Assembly: GCF_918797505.1 (NCBI RefSeq) | Contig: NC_092795.1 | Location: 33,653,131-33,717,130 of the forward strand | Source of the DNA: Bemisia tabaci | Lineage: Eukaryota > Arthropoda > Insecta > Hemiptera > Aleyrodidae | Direction of reading: 5' to 3' | DNA length: 64,000 nucleotides | Part shown: piece after piece, positions 11,966-22,472 of the stretch | How positions within the stretch are numbered: position 1 is the stretch's first letter | Layout: each line of letters begins with the position of its first letter | Translations under genes and position numbers: made by a program | The notes under the pieces: generated by a model | The model's input: only the letters and a program-made list of their open reading frames with translations | Told to the model about the DNA's origin: nothing | Database searches by the model: none

Positions 11966-14774
11966 ATCGGGAGACTCGCTGATATGCTCAACAATTGTTA
12001 CCCATCAATTAGCATCATAGGAGAAAAGAAGCGTTAACCTTATAACTTGCATTTTACCTCACCAGAATAAATTGATTCGATTGTTATTGCGGGGTCTCGA
12101 AAATGTAATGTCTCTGAGTCTAAAGAACATGACATTTTTAGAGAAAGGTTCATTGTTGGGTCGCGTCAAAACATTGGATTTAAATATTTTAATTGAAAAC
12201 TCTCAGGTGGCCTAAAATATAACTTGTGAGCTGTTCAGTTTTGTTAATGTTGTGATTGAAGTTTCATCAATTTTGCCCCGAAATGGCAGATTGTGAAATT
12301 TTGGAATTTTCCCCTTCGAAACTATCTGCTATTGGCACTGAAAACTTCAATCTGCCATAATTATGGTTTGGTTTGACATTTTTGGTCGTTTTAAGTCCTA
12401 TAATATTCATAGGACACTCGTCTAAACTCTGATATCATGACTCAATTTTAAGTCTTTGTGAAGTAAGAGCCCTAATTGTGGATGTTTTCTTTTCTTTTTT
12501 TGGAGGGGGAGGGGGTAGGAGCCAGGCTCTTTTTGCTTCATAACGGAGTGCAAGGATGAAACTATTAAAACTATGCTCGGAAAAGTGTAATCCAACGAAT
12601 ATCTGTAATCATACCTTATGATGGGGTTCTGGAAATTTTGAAAATATCAGAAAAAAGGCAATGTTGGCTGCGATTGCTAACCATCTCCTCGAGCCCTCAC
12701 AAAGTATTCTCACTTTCCAACTAATATGACTACCCAATCTTATTCTAAGAAGGTTAAGGCAAAGCAAAGGCGCGTGCTTGACCTCGAAGTTGCTGAGTTT
12801 GCTGATGGATTGAATTCACCGCTACGCTTACAAGAGAGCTAGCTTTATATTTTTCATCCCTATGTATCTTCCACGAATTAAAAGTTATCACTGTAACGGA
12901 AAAAGGAATTTATTTTTGGATCATTACAGCCTCTATCCATTTTAACTTTAGCGCAAGAAAAGAGGAATCATGAGAAAATAGAGAAATCAACAAGCCGAAA
13001 TTTTTTGTAATATATATTTATATATTTTATAATTATAAAAATCAAAAATAAAAATTGAAAATGACTTAAGGAAATTAAGACAAAAACATTATGATAACTA
13101 ATCGTCCACAAGATATGGGACCTTCTCAAAATATTTAGGAGAAAAATATTTCTTTAGCCGAGATTTTTACAGAGAAAGCCCTCTCGTATCCTGTAAATTT
13201 GGTAAGGAGTTCCGAGCTTTTTTGCGGCTGTAAAATGCGTAAAATTACATTATAATTCTACAATATCGTACTCTGAACGAAACAGATCAGAATTTCAAGC
13301 ATCTCTCGATGATAAGTTTTTGAACTGCTACCTTTAGCGCACCACAACCGGTTTCTTTTGGAAATATTTTTATGTTTATGCTCCAAAATTTTCACAAGAC
13401 ACATGCTCCTCTGTGCTCTTATATAAATAACTCAATTTTGAGTTTAGGTGGACTAAGATTCATTTTCCCGCGGGCGGTTTTACATACACTTCGAGCAAAA
13501 ATAGCGCTCCATCCTAATCTGCGAAGAATGAAGGGGCCTTGAGCGTGCTCCTGAATCGTTATACTACCCGGCGATCAAGTTACACCGCTCATCAACTCGA
13601 TGCTTATGGCGAGCAGTGGGTCAGTCGACGAGGTCGACAGGCCGACATATTTTACGTGTCAGGGTGTGCATGTGTGCGTGTGGGTCATTAGCCACATTAT
13701 TCCATCTTGGTAACAGGGATTTAGCGTAGCACAGCAGTGGTCCATCTACGTTGAGCGTAACATTTATAGAAACCCATGTTCTCCATCAGAGTAAAACCAT
13801 CAGACAGGATAAATATGAAATTATTGCGAGATACGATTCATTTTAGTTGGTATCACTGCAACCTGGCAACACAGTTTTTCCTCAATTTAAATCCATTATA
13901 AAGAATCAATTATGGGCACAGAAGTCTCCATCGATATGTATCGATTGTGTAACATGCGTTTAAATGGATGAAGTGCAGTGTTGCCTTTTCCCGAAAATTT
14001 GACTACATTTTGTAACGAGGGGCTATTATTTCCGGCTCATATTGTGTGAAATTAGTTTCCCTATGTACACGGCAGAATTTAAAAGAAAACTGGTTGTAAC
14101 ATGGCCAAAATTTTGAAAGACAAATGAGGCAAATTTTCGGTATGTGTAATTTGTGCATTATCATTTCCCAATGGAGACACTTGTTTTTATTGATTATATT
14201 TACCTACCTCAAAATGAAGTTCTGCTATTGCTCCTGTTACATCATCAAATGCAGTCACTATGAGTTGGGCGTATTTACACTGCTTGAAATACACGCATGA
14301 ATGGGAGAATTGCTATCTGTTTACGTTAAAATTAGTTACCTCAAACACTCTACTGGCGGATAAGCAAAATCAATAGATGTCAAATCGCTCATTCACAGCA
14401 TAATTATATATTGACCTATTTTGCGATAAGTAACCAACTACCATGTTCTGCTCACCTACAAAATTAAAATAAGTTCCATTAGAGACAATGTCTCTTCTAC
14501 AATGCGCCTTAGTGCGTTACTTTTAGACTTGGTCCAAATAATGATAATGATAATAAAGATTGGAATAACTACTGACCAATTTTAGCCCCAGTTTGGGAAT
14601 AAGGGACAAAATGTTTTGTCTAGTGGTCCATTGTATACTTTACCCTTTTTCCCTGCCCCCCCCCCTAGTTTTTCTACTTTTATACAATCGTCTTGGGCTG
14701 CTCTATAAAAAGTTGTATCTATAATCGATGTATCGATGTCCGATGTATTGATTATCAATGATGGGTCCATTTTT
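11966..14774. other. Non-coding AT-rich stretch, no gene seen
   Basis: No protein-like exon or bounded repeat was recognised. A weak inverted pair lies around 12283-12363 ('aaatggcagattgtga' / 'ttcaatctgccat'), and an AT-only patch at 13006-13040. Confidence 0.55.
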
Positions 14775-15030
14775 TGCCGAACGCCGTTCGACCACATTTG
14801 CCGTCCCGGCTGAGAGCGTGCGGTGAGGCTCGGTCGCGGTCGGGAGGCTCCTGGATAATTACCAATTTCGAGCCGATTATTTTCGGGGAATCCGATCGAG
14901 ATTCTGCGTGGGATAATTGCTTTTATACAGGGATATTGGGCACGTCAACGTTTCGCGGGTGCATGATTGATGGGGAGGACGACACTGGCGTCCAGATGCC
15001 TCCCGGGTTCACACCGGAGTAATGGTTCTT
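14775..15030 (+). other. GC/CpG-rich block, no gene recognised
   Basis: Sharply GC-richer than its flanks and open on the plus strand for 82 codons, but the peptide resembles nothing known to me and no strong splice sites bound it. It may be a regulatory island. Confidence 0.3.
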
Positions 15031-16310
15031 TCAAACAGTTTCGTCCCTGCGACGCAGTTGGATAGAACGCTTCATTCAGTCATGGTTTGGCCTTTTGTAA
15101 CTTTTGATGTATGGACCAGGGTAACCTAGAATCAAAGCGGGTGCTCGCATCGCCAAAAAGGGACTATCCGTTCGGCAAGATCGTTCAAAATTACGTGTGT
15201 TTACACGGGCAATTTTCCGTCGGGTCAAAGTGGATCCCCATATTGTAAAAATGACACGATACTTCATAAAAAAGTGAGCAAAAAACAAAAATGCTCAGTA
15301 ACAAAAGAGAAAAACCCCTCAATAATCGAATTACCGAAACCAGTCAATAAAAAGCATTCCATGAAGGGGAATTGATGTTTGTTTATTGTATTTAATGTGA
15401 GCATGACAGTTTTTTTGCGCAAAAATTAAATTTTTGGGTCTTGGCTCACTTTGTTTAAACATCAACAATGCAATCCCGTCACAAACATGCGTGTTATTAA
15501 ATGTAAAGCGGCGGTACGAGCAAGATTGTGCAAACTAGATCGCTCACATACAGAGGCGATTATCGTAAGTTAGCACATTATGGGTTTAATCCATAAACTC
15601 ACTTAAAATAATCGTTATATATCGAAATATGTTGCCTCGCCTAAAATCGATTTTTTACAATGAATTTCAACGAGACAAAAACAAGGGTTTACCAACTTTC
15701 GAGAGTCGTCACCACGTCAGCAAACTCATCTCTGCCGCTCTATTCGCGTGACGTGATAGCGCGAAATCCGAAATATTTTCGGCCGGGAGGTTGTCATTTT
15801 CAGGCCTCGTCGTTTCCGAGAAACAAACGCGTTAGCGCGTGACTGCAACTCTAGCAACGGGGGCTCCCGGGGCGGATTTTTCGGTCGGCTTGAAATCGTC
15901 GCTCGCTACCCGAGTAACCTCTAATCCCTTTAACGAATGAACCCTGAGAAGCATGATGTTATACGGATGGTAGGGCTCATTTCGAGATGAAGTTACGTCT
16001 TTTTTCTCAGAGGAGGCACGAACTGCGCCGCTGATCCACTAATCGAATTCATCGGGCCTACACGCAACACTTGTTAGCAGGGATCGTGTTGTTAGGGGGA
16101 GGGAGGGGAGGGCAGATGACACATGTTATCTCCAGGTGAGAAAATAAGCCCACCTCGGTCGGTTCCACGAAGATGGTGAATAAGGGACAATCCCCGCCGG
16201 CTGTGGGGATATGCCGATGCATCAACGCGCTCCGAGAACATCGGCTCCCTGCCCAGGAAACAAAAAGGTATCCTCTCCCGGTATCCCGGTAATGGGACCA
16301 GCCTCGGGGC
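15031..16310. other. Non-coding stretch with CpG-rich patches
   Basis: CpG-rich patches at about 15690-15930 and 16150-16310 are separated by ordinary sequence. Open frames on the minus strand at 16058-16346 are artefacts of GC composition. No gene recognised. Confidence 0.45.
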
Positions 16311-16514
16311 GCCTTCATTTTTCGGGGATGCTCTCCGCTTCGCCACGCAGTTAGTTTAGTTGCCTATTTGACCCAGACCTAACAGAAGTCATTGATTTTA
16401 CACCACGCACACGCCTTCATTTTTCGGGGATGCTCTCCGCTTTGCCACGCAGTTAGTTTAGTTGCCTATTTGACCCAGACTGAACAGAAGTCATTGATTT
16501 TACACCATGCACAC
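16311..16514 (+). repeat. Tandem duplication of a 102-bp unit
   Basis: Two adjacent copies (16311-16412 and 16413-16514) start with GCCTTCATTTTTCGGGGATG and differ at only a few bases (for example cttcgcc/ctttgcc, gacctaac/gactgaac). High identity indicates a recent local duplication. Confidence 0.92.
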
Positions 16515-16583
16515 GAGATAGCTGCTATTTCGATGGTTGGAGTCGGGAATATGCGTACCTACGATCGCGACTTGGCTTGTGGT

Positions 16584-16748
16584 CATGGCCGTAGCTAGGG
16601 GGGTCCTGGGGGGGGGCTGGCCCCCCAGAAATCTCGTGGCCCCCCCTAGAAAAACGGGATCCTCCATTCCTCACCCCCCCCTCGCTCTCTTCACCACGAG
16701 AAGTGGTCCCATGGCCCCCCCTAGAAAAATTTCCTAGCTACGCCCCTG
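16584..16748. mobile_element. hAT-like MITE with 8-bp target duplication
   Basis: Left end CATGGCCGTAGCTAGGGGGG; right end CCTAGCTACGCCCCTG is its inverted partner. The flanks CTTGTGGT and CTTGTGAT match at 7 of 8 positions. An 8-bp duplication and CA(G/T)GG-type ends are typical of non-autonomous hAT elements. It is 165 bp, very G/C-run-rich, and has no coding capacity. Confidence 0.85.
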
Positions 16749-17177
16749 CTTGTGATTTTTTATTTACTTTTTCAAAAGAATGCCAAGTATGTATTATTTC
16801 TGACCTGTGCGTTTTCCTTGAATGTAATTAGAAAAATACAAGGCTAATTTTCGAGACGTGTTCTCCCAATATGTTCGGTATTTTTTATTTGAATGAGCAC
16901 GTTTATTTTTTTCGTTCGTCAATTCCCAAGCTTAATACAGTCCTCAGAAGTCTTCCGTATTGCAAACGCAGCTTGTGCTCTCTTTAAGTTCACCTTTCGT
17001 CTTCGATCATGTGAGAATTCAGAATTCTTTTTCGCCTAAAGTCTATAAGGTAATGGTTCGATGAATTAAGACACGAGAATAATTGTTGAGATTTTCATGA
17101 AATATTCAAAGTAAGCTGAAGTTACATTATTAGTTATTCCCAGAGATTTTTTTCATTGATTCTTCTTTGAGAAGATT

Positions 17178-17321
17178 AAATGGACTACATTTTGCAATTT
17201 GGAACTATAAATTCTAGCTTGGTTTAAGAACAACGTATGTGCCATTATATAGTTTTCCTATGCACATAAGTGTTTTTCCAGAAGGGCCAGAATTTATAGT
17301 CCCAAATTGCAAAATGCAGTC
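17178..17321. mobile_element. Palindromic element family E (copy 1)
   Basis: The arms 'ggactacattttgcaatttg' and 'caaattgcaaaatgcagtcc' are inverted, with 'gaactataaattctag' pairing with 'ccagaatttatagtcc' further in. The same element, inverted, occurs at 50130-50275. Confidence 0.85.
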
Positions 17322-17933
17322 CAAATTTTGCAAGAAATTCCGCAACGTTGCAAATCAAAATAAGTATTTACCTCCATTTGCCATCGATTATTTGTCTGTA
17401 GTAGGGGACGCGTTTAACTCAATGGCTCTGAGCTTTAAAGCTTAACTATTAAAGACTATTTTTTTTATAGATACAATAATTAAAACTCATCCTGGAGAGT
17501 AATATCGGAAATGACAATAATGGCAATTGTGAAAATACAGGGAATACCGAGATTTGAGGACTGAGCAGTTTCCAGCATTTCATCCTCGTAATAACTTACT
17601 TCGTTCCAGATCCGCTTAAAAGTAAGCGCTCTCAAGCACCTCCAGTTCGCGGGATAATAAAAGCTCCCCTCTCATTCATGGAAGAGGCACTGCAGAGCAC
17701 TGATATGAGTATCATACATACTCGAATGTGTCGGAAACTCTTATCGGAGCGAGCGACAGTTAGGAACGCTTTCCATGAATTCCAACGATTGCAGGTTTTC
17801 CCCCACTGGAAAGGCTTTTCCTTGGAAATGCACTATATTTAAGGTGAACCTTGAGCGATTCGAGTGAGGAATTTTGCCCGATCAAGAAGCGCCACCCCTG
17901 TAGATGGATTTTCGAGACCACGTTATCACAGCA
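17322..17933. other. Non-coding stretch, no gene seen
   Basis: No protein-like exon or repeat boundary recognised. Confidence 0.5.
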
Positions 17934-18050
17934 TATCGACGGTGTAAGTCGGTAATCACATAACTCGGTTTGCGACGTCGCAGACTTCCTGTCATACTTT
18001 ACTTTTTAAACGGAAAACCACTCATGAAAAAAACTCGGAAAATTACTCAA
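17934..18050 (+). repeat. Family L repeat fragment
   Basis: Begins 'gcatatcgacggtgtaagtc' and continues 'gcgacgtcgcagacttcctg'. It is a near copy of 18546-18640. The family C-like element at 18051 abuts its right side, which suggests truncation or insertion. Confidence 0.7.
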
Positions 18051-18260
18051 CACTGGTAAAAAAAAACCTCTTGGACCAATGCCGCATTGCATTGACTTAA
18101 GAATGCAGTTTCTTGTCGCCGGATTTAAGAGTCTTGAACTCTTGTTTCAAGCGGATTTTGCATTGAATCAAGCGGATTGTGCATTGAAACAAGAGTCCAG
18201 ACTCTTAAATCCGGCGACAAGAAACTGCACTCTTGAACCAAGAGGTTTTTTTTACCAGTG
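18051..18260. mobile_element. Palindromic MITE, family C-like termini with a different core
   Basis: Ends CACTGGTAAAAAAAAACCTC and GGTTTTTTTTACCAGTG are inverted. The inner arms 'tcttgtcgccggatttaaga' and 'tcttaaatccggcgacaaga' pair exactly. It shares the CACTGG-plus-A-tract ends with 11450-11680 and 40551-40778 but not their interior. No flanking duplication is visible. Confidence 0.85.
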
Positions 18261-18356
18261 AAGATTAATTTTACCCAGCCAGCCTTCAAACTTATTATCT
18301 CTCCTCTGTTTCTACAGTTTCTTACAAATCTAATGCTGTATCATCGTTTCTAATCT

Positions 18357-18545
18357 CGCCAAACATAGTGTCACCGCTGGTGCAAAACGCATATTAGCGC
18401 CTACAAGAGTGCGGGAATACTTCACGCATTGCGCCAAACACAGTGTGATTGCTGGTCGGTGCGGAAGCATGTTTGCGCCTACAAGACTGTAGGAATACTT
18501 CACGCATTGCGCTAAACACAGGGCGGTCGCTTGCCGCCGTGAAAC
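18357..18545 (+). repeat. Tandem repeat array, 'gcgcctacaagactg' unit (2.5 units)
   Basis: Units of about 78-80 bp: 'gcgccaaacacagtgtgatt', a variable part, then 'gcgcctacaagactg' and 'aatacttcacgcattgcg'. This array is freestanding rather than inside a bounded element. It sits between two family L copies. Confidence 0.82.
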
Positions 18546-18815
18546 GCATATCAACGGTTTAAGTCGGCAATCACATAATTCGGTGTGCGACGTCGCAGAC
18601 TTCCTGTCATACTTTATTTTTAAACGGAAAACTACTTAACGGCAATTCTTTGAAACTGCCGTGATTTTTCTTCTCTGTGCGGAAAAAATTCTACAAAAAC
18701 TTCAAGGAATGATGTCAATTTGTTCTCTTCTTAAAAATAACATAGAGTCGGAGATTTTCAGACACCGCAAACTAGATATGTGATTGCGGACTTACGCCGT
18801 CGATATGCAGTTTAC
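18546..18815. repeat. Foldback element, family L
   Basis: Left 'gcatatcaacggtttaagtc' with 'ggcaatcacata' pairs with right 'tatgtgattgcgg' and 'acttacgccgtcgatatgc'. Related sequence occurs at 17934-18050 and, more diverged, near 24900-25020 ('cctcggtgatttttcttct'). Confidence 0.75.
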
Positions 18816-20535
18816 GATGAGTATTTTTTTTATGAATATCGCAATAAGAGGGATTTCTTTAAATGATGAGTTATGAGTTCATAAGTTGCAGCCCGAGCAT
18901 TTTTCACTAGAGGCTTTGTTCTAGTCCTTCACTATTGCACTCAGACGATATTAATGGTGACGTCACCATAGGGATTCTCCGTTATATCGGTTTGATCCAA
19001 ACAATAGCAGTGGTATAACCTCTCTCCATGCTACCAATGAGAATAGACCGATATGTATTGCTTTTCTGTGACGTAACACTAATAGCGTCCATAGAATTTT
19101 TTCCAAGAACCCAAATGCAGATGTTACCGGTTTGTTCAACGTCATTCATTATTCCTCTTCTTTGAAGTAACGATGATGACTCACGGTCGAAGGATCGCGA
19201 GATTCGTGTCCTTCAGGTATACTTATTAATGTTTTCGTACGTTTAATGTTAGTATTTTTTAAATTTTAAATATTTAAATTGCTCGGATGCCAACTGTAGA
19301 AACACAGCGACTTGAAAAAAGTATAAAAAAAAAACAAATTATTCACTGCAGCACTGTCATGTGCGTTATTTCGCGAAACTCTCTGATAATATCACTTTAT
19401 TTAAATGACACCTAGTCAGAGACATTAAAAAAATAATGAGAGCACATTTCCAAGCACGGTGGACTTTAGCGAGCCCGACGGTAGAGGGAGGTTACAAAGC
19501 ACCCTAAACCTGATTTTATTTATGTGTTTTCCCCCTTTTGTGCATGTTGCAGTTGGAAAAATAGGGAACAGACGGCCAGATTAAATATCATGTCGCACAG
19601 TTGCAACTTGTGCGACAACTATTCAATCCAGATTTCTTCAAAATCTCAGGACTACCCTATAAAAATGCTGTGATAATGAAATGTTTGAACCTGTGCGTAC
19701 CCACTTACATACTAGTCACTAAATCGACCAGCAACATTTTTGGTTCATTGAAATTTTCCGGCTTCTATCCAAGTTTTAACGTTTTCCATCGGAGAAGGGG
19801 ACTTATAAAATTAATCCCTAACAACTGTGGGCATTCTTCGACGAATCTACTGATTTCAGATTTTGTTGTGCAAAGCAAAAGTATGTAATGCTCAGACCTT
19901 GCAACGTCAGAGAGGGTTCAAAAAGCTCTTCCCCAATGACATTCCAACGCAATTAACGGGTAGGTACTCATAATTATAAAAAGCTTCCCGTGAGGTATTT
20001 CTTAGAATCGTGTAAGCCCTTAAGAGGTGCCTTCTGCAAAAGCGCCGAGCGAGCCGTTGGCTCTTTCTTTCGCCGTAGATTGCGGCGGGAACTTAATTAC
20101 ACCTCGTGTTAGTTCACTCGTTCAATCTGGATTTCAACAGCCTCCTTCTCTCTAGTGTACCTTCAACGCTGAGCCCCCACAAACAAAAAAAACTTTCGGT
20201 CCCCTCTTAAGAGCAACCTCAAATTCCTGTAAATGCATTGAATTTTACAGTCGTGTTTCAGGATCAAGGGTCGACTCGCTGAAGAATTACTTTTTAATAC
20301 CGTGCGAGACTCGCTCCGTGTGAACTTCATCCAAAATCCCTTCTTTCCAGGCCGTAGTGTTGCCACACTCGCTTTCTGATAAGAAGGCTACGAGCTAGAC
20401 TCTTTCTTCTTACCTGACAAAAGCGACTCACTATCGACACTGGATACATCAAATTTCGATTTACCGATCTATTTTCCAGTACGTGTTACCAAGAAAATAA
20501 TTCATCGGAAACAAAAAAAGAAAACATTAGTTCAC
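18816..20535. other. Non-coding stretch, no gene seen
   Basis: AT-rich with a few short open frames (19601-19888, 20163-20366) that show no recognisable domain. No bounded repeat identified. Confidence 0.5.
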
Positions 20536-21474
20536 CCTGGTAAAAAGTGGCGATACGAGCTGCGTTTCAAAATACCATAGGAGTTCTTATAGCCGACTAA
20601 AGAAGGCTATTGAAAATCATACAGCTGGCTGTAGAAAGCGGAGCAAATCATATGGCCGGGCTATACGAAGATATAAAAAAGTATACAGTCGGGCTATAGT
20701 TCCTATCGCCGAGCTTTACACTTTATCGCCATTGGCTATAAAAGGCTATAAGAAATTGTTTAGAAATTCGTGTGCTTTGGAAATCATTAAGTTTAATACG
20801 GAACTACCTTAATATTTACAAAACACACATTATATTTTCCTTTAAAACATATTGTTTTTTCATCAATTAAAATCAGATGGTCCATACAGAGTGTGCAAAC
20901 ATTTCAAATAATGAGTTGAAAAACGATGACTCCGCGAGATTAAATATTAGAGCCTAATAACACAAAGCGGAGCGGCGACGCATTGGCGCTTACAAACCTA
21001 ACAGGGATACTTCACGCATTGCGCAATGCGTGAAGTATCCCTGTTAGGTTTGTAGGCGCCAATGCGCGTTTCGCGCTGGCTGCCCGCCTGCCGCACCGCA
21101 GCGTGCCGTGCCACGGCGCTTGAAGCAACTATTTCACACCAGAGGTATTGCACAGTATCATACGAAACTGAAGGCGCTCTAATATATTGGGAATGGCAGG
21201 AATCCATCAAAAGTACGGAGCTTTCCTCGCAAAATAAATCAAGATACTTCGGCACAAAAAGAGAGCGGTAGTCCAAAAACTCACTACGCCCTAGTATCCG
21301 TATTTAGTAACGTTTGGCATAAACTTTATCGTCTGACTGTTGCTTAATCGCCATCGGCTATAAAAGGCTATAAGAAATTGTACAGCCGGCTACAGAAGCT
21401 TTTGAAAATTTTACAGCCGGCTTTAGGTCTATGGTATTTTGGAACACAGATTCTACTGCCAATTTTTACCAGGG
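20536..21474. mobile_element. Inverted-repeat element carrying a nested insertion
   Basis: Left end CCCTGGTAAAAAGTGGCGAT, with 'tttcaaaataccatag' further in. The right end has 'ctatggtattttggaacaca' and ends ATTTTTACCAGGG. The interior has repeated 'ggctata' motifs. A 30-plus-bp segment ('atcgccattggctataaaa' and on) occurs on both sides of the inner element at about 20728-20761 and 21349-21382. The outer element is interrupted by the 500-bp palindrome element at 20775-21286. Confidence 0.75.
20775..21286 (+). mobile_element. 500-bp palindrome-bearing element (copy 1)
   Basis: Matches the reverse complement of 54632-55125 over nearly its whole length (for example 'caaaacacacattatatttt', 'aagatacttcggcacaaaaa', 'gagcggtagtccaaaaactc'). 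At its core, 20980-21065 is an 86-bp palindrome with one mismatched pair, centred between 21022 and 21023. No coding capacity. Likely non-autonomous and mobile, judging by dispersal and insertion into another repeat. Confidence 0.85.
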
Positions 21475-21566
21475 CAGGGTTTATTCAAGGTTTGAAGCAG
21501 TCCTTTTTGCAATACACACCTGTTACTCGCGAGTCTGATGTTTTTAGGGACTTGTTGAGAATCCGC

Positions 21567-21630
21567 ATAGTTTGATTAGAGTGCATACTCAATAAATATG
21601 GCGCATGCGCAGCGCACTAATCAAACTATT
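21567..21630. repeat. Short hairpin
   Basis: 'atagtttgattagagtgc' pairs with 'gcgcactaatcaaactat' around a 28-base loop that contains the self-complementary 'gcgcatgcgc'. Confidence 0.75.
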
Positions 21631-22027
21631 GGTATAAGACTGTTGTCAAATACGCATCGACGAATTTATTAGTCTTGCAACCAAAGCTTTTGTGTCAAGC
21701 AGAGGTAGAACTTTCGAAAGATGGTTTCCACGCATGTATTGTATTTCCCGTCTCAAGCCGTTCAAATCTAGTTGCAAGTTTTTTAAATATGGCACGAGAA
21801 AAAAACAAACACTGAGACGCAAGGCAGATCCGTCACTGTCATGAGCGGAAAGCGAGTGCCTCAATGGTATGAAGTGATGCGGGTAGCAGTTGCAGAATGG
21901 AAAGGAAGTCAAGGGGAAAATCAAGTCAAGGTCACTTAGCTATTGACACGTGGGGGAAAGGAAAAACCCGTCGACAAAAATGCATCTTCAATGATCTTCA
22001 TACATGACTGTACACAGGAAAGGAGCC
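21631..22027. other. Non-coding stretch, no gene seen
   Basis: An open minus-strand frame here shows no recognisable product, and no repeat boundary was found. Confidence 0.5.
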
Positions 22028-22472
22028 TTAAGGTGATTCGATGGACGCAATATTTTGTGTCAGAACACGTGCGATATATTGCATCAATTGGTTCCATTTT
22101 TTCAGCTACTCGTCAGTTTTCTCGAATTTTGAGATCGCAACTCTGTTGTCAGGAGACAAAAGCACTCACTTACCAATTTTTACAAACAAATCCAACGTAA
22201 TAAAGGTGTGGTTTTTTCAGAGAGAAAACATCGCATTCGATACTGATATCGAAACTGCACTAGAATGCGATATTTTCTCTCTAAAAAAACCACGCCTTTA
22301 TTACGTTGAATTCTTTGTTAAAATTGGTAAATGCGTGCTTTAGTCTCCTGACAACAGAATTGCGATCTCAAAATTCGAGAAAAATGACGAGTAGCTGAAA
22401 AAATGGAACCAATTGATGCGATATATCGCACGTCGTTCTGACAAAAATATGCCGTCCATCCAATCACCTTAA
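22028..22472. mobile_element. 445-bp foldback element flanked by TTAA
   Basis: Two arms of about 210 bp pair almost end to end. Left 'ggtgattcgatggacgcaat', 'gcatcaattggttccatttt' and 'ctcgaattttgagatcgcaa' recur in reverse complement on the right. The loop is near 'gatactgatatcgaaactgc'. Both ends abut TTAA (22028-22031 and 22469-22472), the target site used by piggyBac-type elements. The internal ends do not otherwise identify a superfamily. Confidence 0.88.
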
